This document shows, one piece after another, positions 26,450 to 35,637 of a DNA stretch of 64,000 nt. The position numbers and the translations under genes are program-made. The DNA comes from Tolypothrix sp. FACHB-123 (GTDB lineage Bacteria; Cyanobacteriota; Cyanobacteriia; Cyanobacteriales; Nostocaceae), in NCBI RefSeq assembly GCF_014697075.1, contig NZ_JACJRE010000020.1, positions 1-64,000 on the forward strand, in the 5' to 3' direction. The notes beneath the pieces are model-generated. The model saw only the letters and a program-made list of their open reading frames with translations. It was not told where the DNA came from and did not search any database. How positions within the stretch are numbered: position 1 is the stretch's first letter; every line of letters starts with the position of its first letter.

Positions 26450-27130
26450 GTGTTTACAGGACTAATCCAAGCTTTAGGAACCATGAAACCCCTAGGGGGA
26501 GATTCTTGGCAAATTACTTGTGTAAGTCAGTCATCTGATTTAATTATGCAGGATCTGGCTTATGGCGACAGTATTGCCGTTGATGGCGTATGTCTGACAG
26601 TGGAAGAAGTTTTAAAGGATGGTTTTATTGCCACTGCATCACCAGAAACCTTGCGCCGCACTACCTTAAAAGACGAGGACACACCACAGAAATATGTTAA
26701 CCTCGAAGCTTCGTTGCGGGTAGGAAGTAAAGTTGGCGGTCATTTTGTCATGGGTCATGTAGACGGCGTAGGTCGGTTAGTGACAGCAGAACAAACAGCG
26801 ACTTCTTGGGAAATGACCTTTAAAGCATCTGAGGCGATCGCCCGGTACATTGTCCCCAAAGGTAGTATTGCTGTCAATGGCATTAGCCTCACAGTAGCCA
26901 CCTACGAACCAGAACTGTGCCAATTTACAGTGGCGGTAATTCCCCTCACCTACGCCGACACCAATCTTCGTTATTTAGTACCGGGAAGTTTGGTAAATCT
27001 CGAAGGAGATATTCTCGGCAAATATGTAGAGAAATTTCTTTATTCCGGCAAACCAAACCCCAATTCTCAGGAAGATTCCCATTCTGAAGGAATTACACCA
27101 ACATTCCTGGCAGAACATGGATATATTTAG
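26450..27130 (+). CDS. ribE: Riboflavin synthase (alpha subunit)
   Basis: Catalyses dismutation of two 6,7-dimethyl-8-ribityllumazine molecules to riboflavin, the last step of the pathway. The 226-residue protein has two lumazine-binding domains: MFTGLIQALG starts the first, and the second starts near GSKVGGHFVMGHVDGVG. NGISLTV and a C-terminal ITPTFLAEHGYI are typical. The start is GTG at 26450, chosen because FTGLIQ is the conserved N-terminus; no strong Shine-Dalgarno is near. Single gene, followed by STRR tracts and a convergent peptidase gene. Confidence 0.95.
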   Translation: MFTGLIQALGTMKPLGGDSWQITCVSQSSDLIMQDLAYGDSIAVDGVCLTVEEVLKDGFIATASPETLRRTTLKDEDTPQKYVNLEASLRVGSKVGGHFVMGHVDGVGRLVTAEQTATSWEMTFKASEAIARYIVPKGSIAVNGISLTVATYEPELCQFTVAVIPLTYADTNLRYLVPGSLVNLEGDILGKYVEKFLYSGKPNPNSQEDSHSEGITPTFLAEHGYI

Positions 27131-27281
27131 TTGGGCATAGGGCATGGGGCATTGGGCATTGGGCATTGGGCATTGGGAATTATTTATTTTTCCGCTTCAC
27201 CATGTCTTTCCCAGTATTATTTTCCCTCTGCACCCTGCCCCCTAGCCCCTAGCCCCTAGTCCCTAGCCCCTAGCCCCTCTA
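27131..27281. repeat. Two STRR tracts between riboflavin synthase and M23 peptidase genes
   Basis: Tandem TTGGGCA units at 27131-27178 and tandem CCCTAGC units at about 27234-27281, which run up to the stop codon of the convergent peptidase gene. Confidence 0.85.
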
Positions 27282-28850
27282 AGAACCAGGTTGCTTACTC
27301 AACTGCGCTGTCTGTAAGCTTTGCAGTAAGTTGCTCAAGCCGGTTTCTAAGTATACGCCTGGATTAATTGCTACCCAACCATTTGGTGATAGGTGGCGGA
27401 CTTCAAAGTGCAGGTGGGGGCCTGTAGAGTTACCAGTGCTACCAACTTGCCCAATGACAGTTCCCGCTTCAACAAACTGACCAGGGCGCACAAAGATTTG
27501 TGACATGTGACCATAGAGAGTTTGCTGGGCTGAACTGTGATTGATGGTGACGGCTAAACCATAGCCACCCATCCAGTTAGCAGATTCTACTTGACCGCTA
27601 GCAGCAGCTAGGATGGGTGTACCTGTGGGCGCACCGATATCTGTACCAGCGTGGAAACGGCGATCGCCTGTGATCGGGTGAATCCGCCAGCCAAATAATG
27701 AGGTAATTGGTGCTGGAATCGATAGGGGGAACATCATTCCCTGACCACTATAGGCAACTCTACCTGCATAAGGAATTTGCGGTAAGGTGGAAGCCAATGG
27801 GAAGTCATAAGCAACGGTGCTAGGCCGGGGTGCAAAATTACCATCAGCCATTGGTGCTGGTAAACTACCTGCACTGGGGGCGATTGGTGTTGCACTGACT
27901 GTTGTTGTATTCGCAAAATAACCAGGGCTAGGAATAAAGCGATTGGGGTTATAGTCGCTCTTACCTACACTAGAAGCAATACGATTAGCCACATTATTGG
28001 CAGCAATTGGAGAATTACGCAATCTGCGGCTGTTACCAGCATTTGCTATTGGTCTAACAACATTTCCGTTGCCTAAATTAGCAGTTTGACTTCTTCTCAA
28101 CCAACTAGGTGAAGTTTTGCTATTAGCATCAGCTACAGGCTGACTACTGGGTGTTTTGCCACAAAGACTACCCGCTATAGATTGTCCTGTGGGTAAAGTC
28201 GTTTTACAACCACTAGAACGTTCGGTGATAATTACAGAATTAGGTGCTTGATAAGTACCACCTACTTTGTAATCAGTGGGGTCAATATAAGCGTTATTGT
28301 AATCTTCTTGGGGTTTTACTTCCGTGCTACCCACAGGGCTTTTGGTGTTTTGGGGTGGTTGGGCAACTTCGGGAAGTTTCTCAGGTACAGTGCGTAAAGG
28401 TGTAGGTGCAGGTTTTTCCTGATTAACTCTAGCTGGCGCTACCTGGGAAGTTTCTGCTTGTGGTTTGGCGCGTCTGATAACAACAGGCTCAGCTGCTTCA
28501 GTTTTTGTTGGTTGCGCCTGTCTAACTGGTTGTGGAGATTGGGAGACATTCTCCCGTTGTAATCTTTTTTTAAGTCTGGCTCGCCGTTCCGAAAATTCTA
28601 CTTGGGGACGAGTTACCTCTGAATTTACAGTATCTTTTTTAACTGGAATTTTGACTGGGGTAGTCGGTTGAGAATTTTCAATAGTAGGAACGATGTTGTC
28701 TATAGATGTTTCCGTTTGTGCTAGCACCATACTATTACCCAGGAGGCTAAAGCTACTGAGCCAACAAAGGCCCTGTGCTGGTAGCGTAGAAGCAAAGCGT
28801 TTTGTTGTGACTAGCAAACGTTTATGGGCAGAGTTATTTGGCTGCGTCAT
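27279..28850 (-). CDS. M23 family metallopeptidase (peptidoglycan endopeptidase)
   Basis: A secreted cell-wall hydrolase. An N-terminal hydrophobic region (LCWLSSFSLLGNSMVLAQ) is a signal peptide, followed by about 330 residues of low-complexity Pro/Gln/Ser/Asn-rich linker. The LytM/M23 domain occupies the last 150 residues, with HAGTDIG as the HxxxD zinc motif, and HLHFEVR as the HxH motif. All zinc ligands are present. The presumed job is cutting peptide cross-links during growth or division, or activating an amidase. The frame extends to a TTG at 28862, but the ATG at 28850 preceded by GAGAGAAC is preferred. Confidence 0.9.
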   Translation of the reverse strand: MTQPNNSAHKRLLVTTKRFASTLPAQGLCWLSSFSLLGNSMVLAQTETSIDNIVPTIENSQPTTPVKIPVKKDTVNSEVTRPQVEFSERRARLKKRLQRENVSQSPQPVRQAQPTKTEAAEPVVIRRAKPQAETSQVAPARVNQEKPAPTPLRTVPEKLPEVAQPPQNTKSPVGSTEVKPQEDYNNAYIDPTDYKVGGTYQAPNSVIITERSSGCKTTLPTGQSIAGSLCGKTPSSQPVADANSKTSPSWLRRSQTANLGNGNVVRPIANAGNSRRLRNSPIAANNVANRIASSVGKSDYNPNRFIPSPGYFANTTTVSATPIAPSAGSLPAPMADGNFAPRPSTVAYDFPLASTLPQIPYAGRVAYSGQGMMFPLSIPAPITSLFGWRIHPITGDRRFHAGTDIGAPTGTPILAAASGQVESANWMGGYGLAVTINHSSAQQTLYGHMSQIFVRPGQFVEAGTVIGQVGSTGNSTGPHLHFEVRHLSPNGWVAINPGVYLETGLSNLLQSLQTAQLSKQPGS

Positions 28851-28941
28851 TTGTTCTCTCAAATTTTGTCTAAATAGTCTAAACAGAATGATGCCGGTGG
28901 TTTGTCTTGCCCAAAGAGCGAAATTTTGAACAAACCTTAAA

Positions 28942-29754
28942 TTAAACCGAAGATTTTTGGTAACCCAAACTGATTGTACCGGGTTGAATGTAAATTTCTG
29001 GTAGGATTGCTTCCTTTGTATTATAAGTTTCTACATTAACTCGTAAATTACCCTGAGGGGTCACTCCAACTATTGTGCCTATGAGATTATTAACCTCTAT
29101 GCGATCGCCCATATTCGTCAGTAAATCTAGATAGTGAGATAAGAGTACGTTTACTCCTTCTTCAAAAAGGCACTGAATACCGGATTCTATGCCTAATAAA
29201 ACCTGAGCAGTTAACATTTCTAGACAAGCAATGAGTTTTACAGGCTGGGAGGCTTGCCATAATTCTAAGTTGATTCCGGTGTCTGGTACTGGGTTTACCC
29301 AGTTAATTCCTACACCGATAACTGCTTGGGTAATTTTCCCCTGATTAACTTTAGTCTCCGTTAAAATACCGCCTAACTTCCGACTGTCTAAAACTAAATC
29401 GTTAGGCCATTTAATTCCGACGTTGATACCGCAGTTACGCAATTGTGCTGCAATCCCCCAAGCAGTAGCAAAGGTGAGTTGGTAACTGTCTGTTGCTGCT
29501 ATTTTGGGATGAATTGCTACAGAAATATATAATCCCCCATCTGCTGAAATCCATTGGCGACCCCATTGTCCGCGCCCAGCCGTTTGCTGAGTCGCAATTA
29601 CTACGCATCCTGGTTCCGCCCCCTGTGCTAGCAAATTCCAGAGGGTTTGATTCGTTGAAGCTACACTATCAAAAATATGCAAAGAAAATGGTAAATATGA
29701 ATACTGCCGCCCTGAATCCAAGGCTGCTGTCAAAGTTTGCAAATCAAATCCCAC
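28942..29754 (-). CDS. birA: Biotin-[acetyl-CoA-carboxylase] ligase
   Basis: Attaches biotin to the carboxyl carrier protein of acetyl-CoA carboxylase. The 270-residue protein has the biotin/lipoate ligase core, with STNQTLWNLLAQG, QTAGRGQWGRQWIS (biotinyl-AMP binding loop), IKWPNDLVLDSRKLGGILTE and a C-terminal SH3-like domain. It lacks the N-terminal DNA-binding domain of E. coli BirA, so it is not expected to act as repressor. The start is GTG at 29754. It is divergent from the pgeF gene with a 73-base spacer. Confidence 0.93.
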   Translation of the reverse strand: MGFDLQTLTAALDSGRQYSYLPFSLHIFDSVASTNQTLWNLLAQGAEPGCVVIATQQTAGRGQWGRQWISADGGLYISVAIHPKIAATDSYQLTFATAWGIAAQLRNCGINVGIKWPNDLVLDSRKLGGILTETKVNQGKITQAVIGVGINWVNPVPDTGINLELWQASQPVKLIACLEMLTAQVLLGIESGIQCLFEEGVNVLLSHYLDLLTNMGDRIEVNNLIGTIVGVTPQGNLRVNVETYNTKEAILPEIYIQPGTISLGYQKSSV

Positions 29755-29827
29755 GCAGTTAACCTAAATCCCGTTCTACAAGTTAGCATTAATTGGCTGA
29801 TAATTTTCTGTTTAGGTTTGGTTTAAG

Positions 29828-30628
29828 ATGCACACTTGGCACTGGCGCAATTGGCAAGGAATGCCCTACCTTACTTGTAGTCTCTTGGAACCTTGGTCAC
29901 ATGGCTTCTTTACCCATCCGTTTTGGCCGCGATCGCCCGAAGAGTTAACACAGGTGCTACAACCAGAGGCATCAGTTTATCGCTTGAAACAGGTTCATGG
30001 CAATACTGTGCTGACCCCACAAGAAATTGAAAGCAAGTTAGGTAAAGGATCTGATGATGATTCTGCTTTAGCTTCAGCAGACGGTTTGGTTAGCCAGAAG
30101 GCTTTGCAAGCTGTGTGGGTAGCCAGCGCTGATTGTACGCCCGTGCTGATTGGTGATGTCAAAACCGGACAGGTAGCCGCAATTCATGCAGGCTGGCGAG
30201 GAACAGCGAAAAAAATTGTGCCGCAAGCGATCGCCCGTTTACAAACCCAAGGTAGCAAGCTTGATGATTTGCGCATTGCAATGGGGCCCGCGATCGCTGG
30301 AGAAGTTTACCAAGTTTCAGTGGCAGTGGCTGCGGAAATTGGGTCTAGCATTATATCACATGATGACGAAAATACAATAGTTGATGCTTTGCACGAACTG
30401 CCCGATTCGCCTTTAATTGCCGATAATGAGCCTGGTAAAGTCAAGGTAGATGTGCGTCGGGTAAATACCCTACAAATAGAACGCCTGGGAATTAGCGGCG
30501 AACAAATTGCGATCGCACCTTATTGTACCTACCAAACGCCAGAGCATTTCTTTTCTTACCGGCGAGAACAACAGAAAAAAGTGCAATGGTCGGGAATTGT
30601 GAGCGTGGGAAATTCTATTTTCACTTAA
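29828..30628 (+). CDS. pgeF: Peptidoglycan editing factor PgeF / laccase-domain protein (YfiH family)
   Basis: A 266-residue YfiH/DUF152 protein. Conserved metal-ligand and active-site motifs are QVHGNTV, ASADCTPVLIGD, AIHAGWRGTAKKIV and the C-terminal CTYQTPEHFFSYRRE. In E. coli the family prevents misincorporation of serine into muropeptides; other members act as purine nucleoside phosphorylase or laccase-like. Start is ATG at 29828. Its last 8 bases overlap the 3' end of the convergent gene at 30621, so the two transcripts share their ends. Confidence 0.92.
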   Translation: MHTWHWRNWQGMPYLTCSLLEPWSHGFFTHPFWPRSPEELTQVLQPEASVYRLKQVHGNTVLTPQEIESKLGKGSDDDSALASADGLVSQKALQAVWVASADCTPVLIGDVKTGQVAAIHAGWRGTAKKIVPQAIARLQTQGSKLDDLRIAMGPAIAGEVYQVSVAVAAEIGSSIISHDDENTIVDALHELPDSPLIADNEPGKVKVDVRRVNTLQIERLGISGEQIAIAPYCTYQTPEHFFSYRREQQKKVQWSGIVSVGNSIFT

Positions 30629-32078
30629 TCTTTTCGTAATTCTGTTGATAAGTAGCTAACTTCTCTTGCACCTGTGGCGAGACAAATGTCCCGGCGGGAA
30701 TAGTTTGTAGTAAATTAATTGCTTCCTTTAATTTATCCTTGGCTTGCTGTAAAATTACTGCTTCTTGAGGCGCATTTTTAACTATAAAAGCAGCTTCTTG
30801 AGCTAATTTATCCGCAGTTTCTAATTTTGATGCAGCATTTTTTTCCAAATCTACTCTTTTACTAATAGTTGTATAGTTACTCCGATATTTAACTAATTGA
30901 CCTTGAACTTTTACAGAAACAGATGTGTCCTTAGGAGCAGACTCTAGTAATTTAACTGCTTTTTGCCATTTTTCTTGTGCTTGCTGCCAATCTTTGAGGG
31001 GTAAGGGAGTTTTTTGAACTAAGGTAGCAGCTTCCATACCTAACTTTTGAGCAGATTTTAAATTAGATAAAGAAGTTTTTTCCTGTTTGAGCTTTTGCTG
31101 ATGCTGAATATGGATAATTTGATTTGTAACTGTCCAAGTACCAAAACCTAATATCAATAAACTTGCACCGATAGCAAAAAATGAATGGACTGGTTTGGCG
31201 GCGATTAATTGCCCTAATTCTGATAAAGTTGGACGTTGAGGCAGATTATTCAAGGCTGTTTCTGATTGATCTAATAAAATTTTTGTCTCTAAGACTAAAT
31301 CGTGAATTTTTCCTTGAAATGATTCACAATCATAAATAATATCTCCTAAGGCTTGACAATTTCCTGCACTAGATATAATAAATCCATATTCATCGTCAAA
31401 CCATTCTAATTCCAAACCTGAATTACCACAAAAGGCTGATAAATTGAGTAATATTAATAAAATATTTTGCGTATTTTTAATATTTTCAAAGACTTCTGTG
31501 GATCTTTGCTGTACTTGCAACAATTCTTCTTGAGCATTAATAATTTGCTGGTGTTGCTGGTGTAAAATTCTAGATTTACCATAAGCTAAATCAATCTTGA
31601 GTTTAGCTTCCAACTCTTGAAACTGACTCGATAAGCTAGGATAGTTAATATTAAAACTGAGTTGGTTAATAAATTGGGAATTACTCAAAATATCTTCAGC
31701 TATTGTTTGCAGCAGTTCTCCCCATTCCAACCACCGAGAAATTTTAGCGTCTAAATCATTTAAAGATATATTACCTGAGCCATTACTAAATTTCTCAGCA
31801 ATAAATTTTTCGCCAGTTGTGAGCAAGGGTGCAACAAAACAACTGTTAGAGGTTAATAAGGGACTTTCTGTACTAGTAGAAAGTACACTGGCTGGCGGGC
31901 TATTAATTTTTGTAACAACTAATTCTTCAGCGATCGCACTTTGTAAATTGCGCAGTTTTTCTTGAATAAAACTTAGTCGGATAATTTCTTGCTTAATGGC
32001 ATGAGAATCACCAACAGTGAGCTTAAGACTCTCAACAAGTTTTGTCAATTCATGTAAAAGCTTTTCTAGATTAGCCAT
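30621..32078 (-). CDS. Hypothetical membrane protein with duplicated coiled-coil repeats
   Basis: I do not recognise a family. The 485-residue protein has an N-terminal coiled-coil region, a single transmembrane segment near residues 297-318 (SFFAIGASLLILGFGTWTV), and a C-terminal region made of two similar units of about 85 residues. Each has the pattern AQKLG/ADKLAQEAA...VKNAP...W/D-KWQKAVKLLES.P...VSPQVQ.KL.-YQ.NY. This resembles repeats found in other cyanobacterial membrane-anchored proteins. The N-terminal half is cytoplasmic or periplasmic depending on topology. The ATG at 32078 is used. Convergent and overlapping with pgeF by 8 bases. Confidence 0.7.
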   Translation of the reverse strand: MANLEKLLHELTKLVESLKLTVGDSHAIKQEIIRLSFIQEKLRNLQSAIAEELVVTKINSPPASVLSTSTESPLLTSNSCFVAPLLTTGEKFIAEKFSNGSGNISLNDLDAKISRWLEWGELLQTIAEDILSNSQFINQLSFNINYPSLSSQFQELEAKLKIDLAYGKSRILHQQHQQIINAQEELLQVQQRSTEVFENIKNTQNILLILLNLSAFCGNSGLELEWFDDEYGFIISSAGNCQALGDIIYDCESFQGKIHDLVLETKILLDQSETALNNLPQRPTLSELGQLIAAKPVHSFFAIGASLLILGFGTWTVTNQIIHIQHQQKLKQEKTSLSNLKSAQKLGMEAATLVQKTPLPLKDWQQAQEKWQKAVKLLESAPKDTSVSVKVQGQLVKYRSNYTTISKRVDLEKNAASKLETADKLAQEAAFIVKNAPQEAVILQQAKDKLKEAINLLQTIPAGTFVSPQVQEKLATYQQNYEKIK

Positions 32079-32408
32079 AAATACCCCTTGGGGATGGGTC
32101 GAAAGATTATGCCAAACAATTAAAATGACTATGCAGCGCGGTTATCCCAATTTGGGATTTGAGATTTGAGATTTTTAGATGGGGGATTTTAGAGATGTGG
32201 GATGTAAAATCTCTGCGATTGCCAGAATCTCAAACCAGGCTATTTCCGCATGTGGTATCACAAGATAACCACGCTTTTTGCAGCTGAGTACCCTAGTTGA
32301 TGGAAAAATCCAGGAACTGTAATAGCTATAGTTCCCAAAAATCCTGTTAAAGTAACAACTTAAGTTTGAATTTTTGCAGAATTTTTCCAACTACCCCGTA
32401 GTTAAGGC
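32079..32408. other. Intergenic region with TTTGAGA direct repeats
   Basis: No gene is evident. Near 32152-32180 there are tandem GATTTGA units (heptamer-type), the promoters of the membrane-protein gene (minus) and the amidase gene (plus) must lie here, and nothing else stands out. Confidence 0.45.
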
Positions 32409-33806
32409 ATGAATGAAACTGATTTAGCTTTTACTCCAGCGCTGGATTTGGCGCAATTGATTCGTCGCCGCGAACTTTCGCCTCTAGAGTTGGTAAATAT
32501 TTATTTAGAAAGAATTGAGCGGTTAAATCCTCAATTAGGAAGTTATTTTACGGTGATGGCGGATTTTGCGATCGCAGATGCAAAAGCCAAAACGGAATTT
32601 CTCGCCACTAATTCCGAACTACCGCCATTTTTTGGCGTACCGATTTCCATTAAAGATTTAAACGCTGTCGCAGGTGTACCCTGTACTTACGGCAATCCGG
32701 TATTAATTAACAATATCCTTAACTATGATGATGGGGTAGTAACGCGGATTAAACAAGCCGGGTTTGTGATTTTAGGTAAAACTGCTACCTCGGAATTAGG
32801 TTCTTTTCCTTACAGTGAACCTACTGGTTTTCCCACAGCTAGAAATCCTTGGAATTTAGATTACACCCCAGGCGGTTCTAGCGGTGGTGCTGCCGCAGCC
32901 GTCGCCGCCGGGTTGTGTGCGCTCGCGCAAGGTTCCGATGGCGGCGGTTCCATTCGGGGGCCTGCGGCATGTTGTGGTGTGGTAGGTATTAAACCATCAC
33001 GGGGAAGGGTGACAAACGCGCCTGTAGGCGATCGCCTGTCGGGAATTGCCACTAACGGGCCGCTTGCCCGTACTGTTGCGGATGCGGCAGCACTTTTAGA
33101 TACTATTTCCGGTTATTTCCTGGGCGATCCTTATTGGTTACCACAACCACCGTCATCTTTTCTCGCAGCCACAGAAAAACCACCAGGGGAATTACAGATT
33201 GCTTACACCACTATCATCCCGCCTCTGGGTGTAGCTGACGCTAACTGCGAACAAGGCGTTTTGCAAACAGTTAAGTTACTAGAAAAACTCGGTCATAAAC
33301 TAGAACAAAAATCACCAGATTTTAGCGGCTTAGTCGAACCGTTTCAAATTGTCTGGCAAGCTGGGGTAGGTGCTGCGGGAATTCCGGCGCAAATTTTACA
33401 ACCATTCAATCAATTTTTGTTAGCGCGATCGGGTTCAGCTGCGGAGTATTTACAAGCTGTAGCGCAAATGCAGATGGTATCGCGGCAAATCGTCGGATTT
33501 TTCCACAATGTTGATGTGTTGGTATTACCAGTATATTTACATACACCAATTAAAGTGGGAGAATGGGCTGATTTGAGTCCAGAAGAGACATTCCAAAATA
33601 TTATTAACTGGGTAGCACCATGCCCAGTAGCAAATGCGACAGGACAACCTGCGATCGCACTTCCTGTCGGCTTTGATAGTAACGGTGTACCCATTAGCGT
33701 GCAGTTACTTGGAAAACCTGGTGGAGAAGAAATACTCATCAGCCTAGCCGCACAACTAGAAGCTGCTAACCCTTGGCTACAGCATCGCCCAGCTATGGCG
33801 GTGTAA
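32409..33806 (+). CDS. Amidase (amidase signature family)
   Basis: A 465-residue amidase-signature enzyme. It has the catalytic lysine in GVPISIKDLNAV, and the Gly/Ser-rich signature with the cis-serine (TPGGSSGGAAAAVAAG) and nucleophile serine in GSDGGGSIRGPA. It hydrolyses carboxamides; the nearest known functions include GatA-like transamidase, indoleacetamide hydrolase and AtzF-like enzymes, which cannot be distinguished here. No gatB/gatC-type gene is adjacent. The Crp-type regulator gene starts 3 bases after its stop, so they are probably cotranscribed. ATG at 32409. Confidence 0.88.
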   Translation: MNETDLAFTPALDLAQLIRRRELSPLELVNIYLERIERLNPQLGSYFTVMADFAIADAKAKTEFLATNSELPPFFGVPISIKDLNAVAGVPCTYGNPVLINNILNYDDGVVTRIKQAGFVILGKTATSELGSFPYSEPTGFPTARNPWNLDYTPGGSSGGAAAAVAAGLCALAQGSDGGGSIRGPAACCGVVGIKPSRGRVTNAPVGDRLSGIATNGPLARTVADAAALLDTISGYFLGDPYWLPQPPSSFLAATEKPPGELQIAYTTIIPPLGVADANCEQGVLQTVKLLEKLGHKLEQKSPDFSGLVEPFQIVWQAGVGAAGIPAQILQPFNQFLLARSGSAAEYLQAVAQMQMVSRQIVGFFHNVDVLVLPVYLHTPIKVGEWADLSPEETFQNIINWVAPCPVANATGQPAIALPVGFDSNGVPISVQLLGKPGGEEILISLAAQLEAANPWLQHRPAMAV

Positions 33807-33809
33807 CTC

Positions 33810-34520
33810 ATGCAAGCCTCATTAGAACAAATCTCAGAAATTACCCTGTTTGCAGACTTAGAAACAACAGACAAGGTAAATTTGCAACTACAAACCCAGG
33901 TAAAAAGTTATATCAAGGGAGAGATCATTCTACATGAAGGCGATCGCTTACCCGCCAAGTTATATGCTGTTGTCAGTGGTGTCATTCAAGTAAGCAAAAT
34001 AGCCACCACAGGTAAAGAAACAATTCTACGTACCTTAGCCAATGGGGAAATTTTTGCTGCGCCTGCTTTATTAGGAAATGGAATTTCTCCAGCCACTGTC
34101 ACTGCTGAATCTGATTGCAAAATTCTCACAGTAGAAAGGGAAGCTTTATTAACAGCTATCCAACAAAATCCAGAAATTGCTTTACGGATGTTGATGGTTT
34201 TTAACAATCGGATTCAGCAATTGCATGAGACAGTGCATGGATTAGTTTCTGAAAGGGCGATTGTTAGACTGGCGAGATTAATTCAATATTTTGCTACTGA
34301 ATCAGGAACAGAATTAACGCCCCAAGGCGAACTTTTAAAAGTTAAATTATCGTACTATCGGATGGCGCGGAGCGTGGGAATTTCCTATGAAGAGTGCGTG
34401 CGGTTAATCAAAAGCCTCAAGTCGATGATTACTTATAGTCGCGGTGGTAAAATGGTGATAATTAATAAGCAGAAATTAGATGCGATCGCCTGTGGATATC
34501 TAACAAACCAACAAAATTAA
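33810..34520 (+). CDS. Crp/Fnr family transcriptional regulator
   Basis: A 236-residue regulator. The N-terminal half is a cyclic-nucleotide-binding-like beta-roll (GEIILHEGDRLPAKLYAVVSGVIQVSK, GEIFAAPALLGN) and the C-terminal part a winged helix (RMARSVGISYEECVRLIKSLKSM is the recognition region). Residues that would bind cAMP (RxAE-type signature) are not obvious, so the effector may be something else. It is 3 bases behind the amidase gene and likely translationally coupled; it could control that operon. Known FNR-type iron-sulfur Cys cluster is missing. Confidence 0.88.
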   Translation: MQASLEQISEITLFADLETTDKVNLQLQTQVKSYIKGEIILHEGDRLPAKLYAVVSGVIQVSKIATTGKETILRTLANGEIFAAPALLGNGISPATVTAESDCKILTVEREALLTAIQQNPEIALRMLMVFNNRIQQLHETVHGLVSERAIVRLARLIQYFATESGTELTPQGELLKVKLSYYRMARSVGISYEECVRLIKSLKSMITYSRGGKMVIINKQKLDAIACGYLTNQQN

Positions 34521-34669
34521 GGTGATAAACTACTCTTAATTTTATTGTTTAAATATTTACAATAAATTAAATAAATTTGTTGAGATTTCTGTAGTAATTT
34601 AGCACTGCTAAACCCCAGATTGCACGGATATATTAACCATAACAATTTGAAAAAATAAAGCGACAGATT

Positions 34670-34695
34670 GTAGGGGCAAGGCATTGCCTTACCCT
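34670..34695. repeat. GTAGGGGCA-type palindrome
   Basis: GGGGCAAGGC, ATT, GCCTTACCC pair with minor mismatches, in the 203-base gap between convergent Crp and hypothetical genes. It is a diverged member of the dispersed family seen at 23459 and 36087, possibly used as terminator. Confidence 0.6.
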
Positions 34696-34723
34696 CTAAA
34701 ATACTCACTATGAAGTCAGATTA

Positions 34724-35215
34724 TCAAGTAGCTACAGCCAATTTATCTTGTTCGCGAGCAGCGACAACTAGAACCAGACACAAAGCCGCGATCGCTTTTT
34801 GCCATTCTTGTCTTACTTGAGCATCTTCTACACCATCAAATAAATGCACTAAGCGCGGTACAGAAGCCTCTAAAGCTCCACTGGGTACGGGACGGTGTAA
34901 ATCTACTAAACTAGTCAAACTTTCGCGATTGTGGACAAATCCAATTACCCAAGTTGTTGTATGTTCTGGACTATCAGGAATGCGCTTAACGCCTAATTCA
35001 TGTTTCAACCAGTTATAAAAAGGTGGTAGTTCTTTCGCCAAAACTGCTCCGGCTGTTGGTAATGTCTTCTTCAATAAATTGCTGTCTAAGCTAGTTAATT
35101 CCTGATTTAATTCCACAGATTTGAGAGCTTCTACTAGTGGCTTGTTAAGAATAGATTCTACCTGAGATGGAGAAAAACCTAAGTGTTTCTCAAAAATTGC
35201 AATTAAAGATTCCAT
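34724..35215 (-). CDS. Conserved hypothetical protein
   Basis: The 163-residue protein is not recognised. It is mainly helical, with a Glu-Leu-rich start (MESLIAIFEKHLGFSP) and an internal DSPEHTTTWVIGFVHNRESLTSLVDLHRP. No signal peptide, transmembrane helix or metal-ligand cluster is clear. It follows the cupin gene by 21 bases on the same strand, so both are likely one operon. A link with oxidative or small-molecule binding would be guesswork. Confidence 0.65.
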   Translation of the reverse strand: MESLIAIFEKHLGFSPSQVESILNKPLVEALKSVELNQELTSLDSNLLKKTLPTAGAVLAKELPPFYNWLKHELGVKRIPDSPEHTTTWVIGFVHNRESLTSLVDLHRPVPSGALEASVPRLVHLFDGVEDAQVRQEWQKAIAALCLVLVVAAREQDKLAVAT

Positions 35216-35236
35216 AGTACATCCCTGAATAAATAA

Positions 35237-35584
35237 TTAATCGTTATCTGCTACTTTCTCAAAAAGAATGAGTAAGAAGGCAAGATTTTCTTCAGCTTGT
35301 AAAGCATGGGTAGCATTAGCTGGCATAAAAACAAAAATTCCCGGTTCTAGGACAATTTCTTGCCCTGATAAATTCAGTAAACCCTTACCTGAAATTACAT
35401 AAATTGTGGCATTGCGCGTTGAAGTATGTTCCGAAATTTCCGTGTTAGCTGCCAAGCAAAATAAAGTATATTGGCAAACATTATCCTTGAGTAAAATTTT
35501 ACTCAAAACTCCGCTATGGGGATATTCAATCTGTTCTTTGATTTGAATACTTAAAGCTTGGTTTATTGTCATTATAGAAGCCAT
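35237..35584 (-). CDS. Cupin domain-containing protein
   Basis: A 115-residue single-domain cupin. The two motifs are seen in EHTSTRNATIYVISGKGLLNLSG and in PGIFVFMPANATHALQAEEN; only some of the usual His and Glu metal ligands are present (H in EHTS, H in THAL), so the metal site may be altered. Typical jobs are small-molecule binding or dioxygenase/isomerase activity. It heads a two-gene operon with the hypothetical gene at 34724 and is divergent from the gene at 35638. Confidence 0.8.
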   Translation of the reverse strand: MASIMTINQALSIQIKEQIEYPHSGVLSKILLKDNVCQYTLFCLAANTEISEHTSTRNATIYVISGKGLLNLSGQEIVLEPGIFVFMPANATHALQAEENLAFLLILFEKVADND

Positions 35585-35637
35585 GTTTATGCGCGATTTA
35601 CAACCGCAGATAGAAAATAATTGGTATTAATCAGGAG

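Noticed and set aside
34517-34708. 63-codon minus-strand frame after the Crp gene
   Set aside because: It covers an intergenic palindrome and has no start signal or domain.
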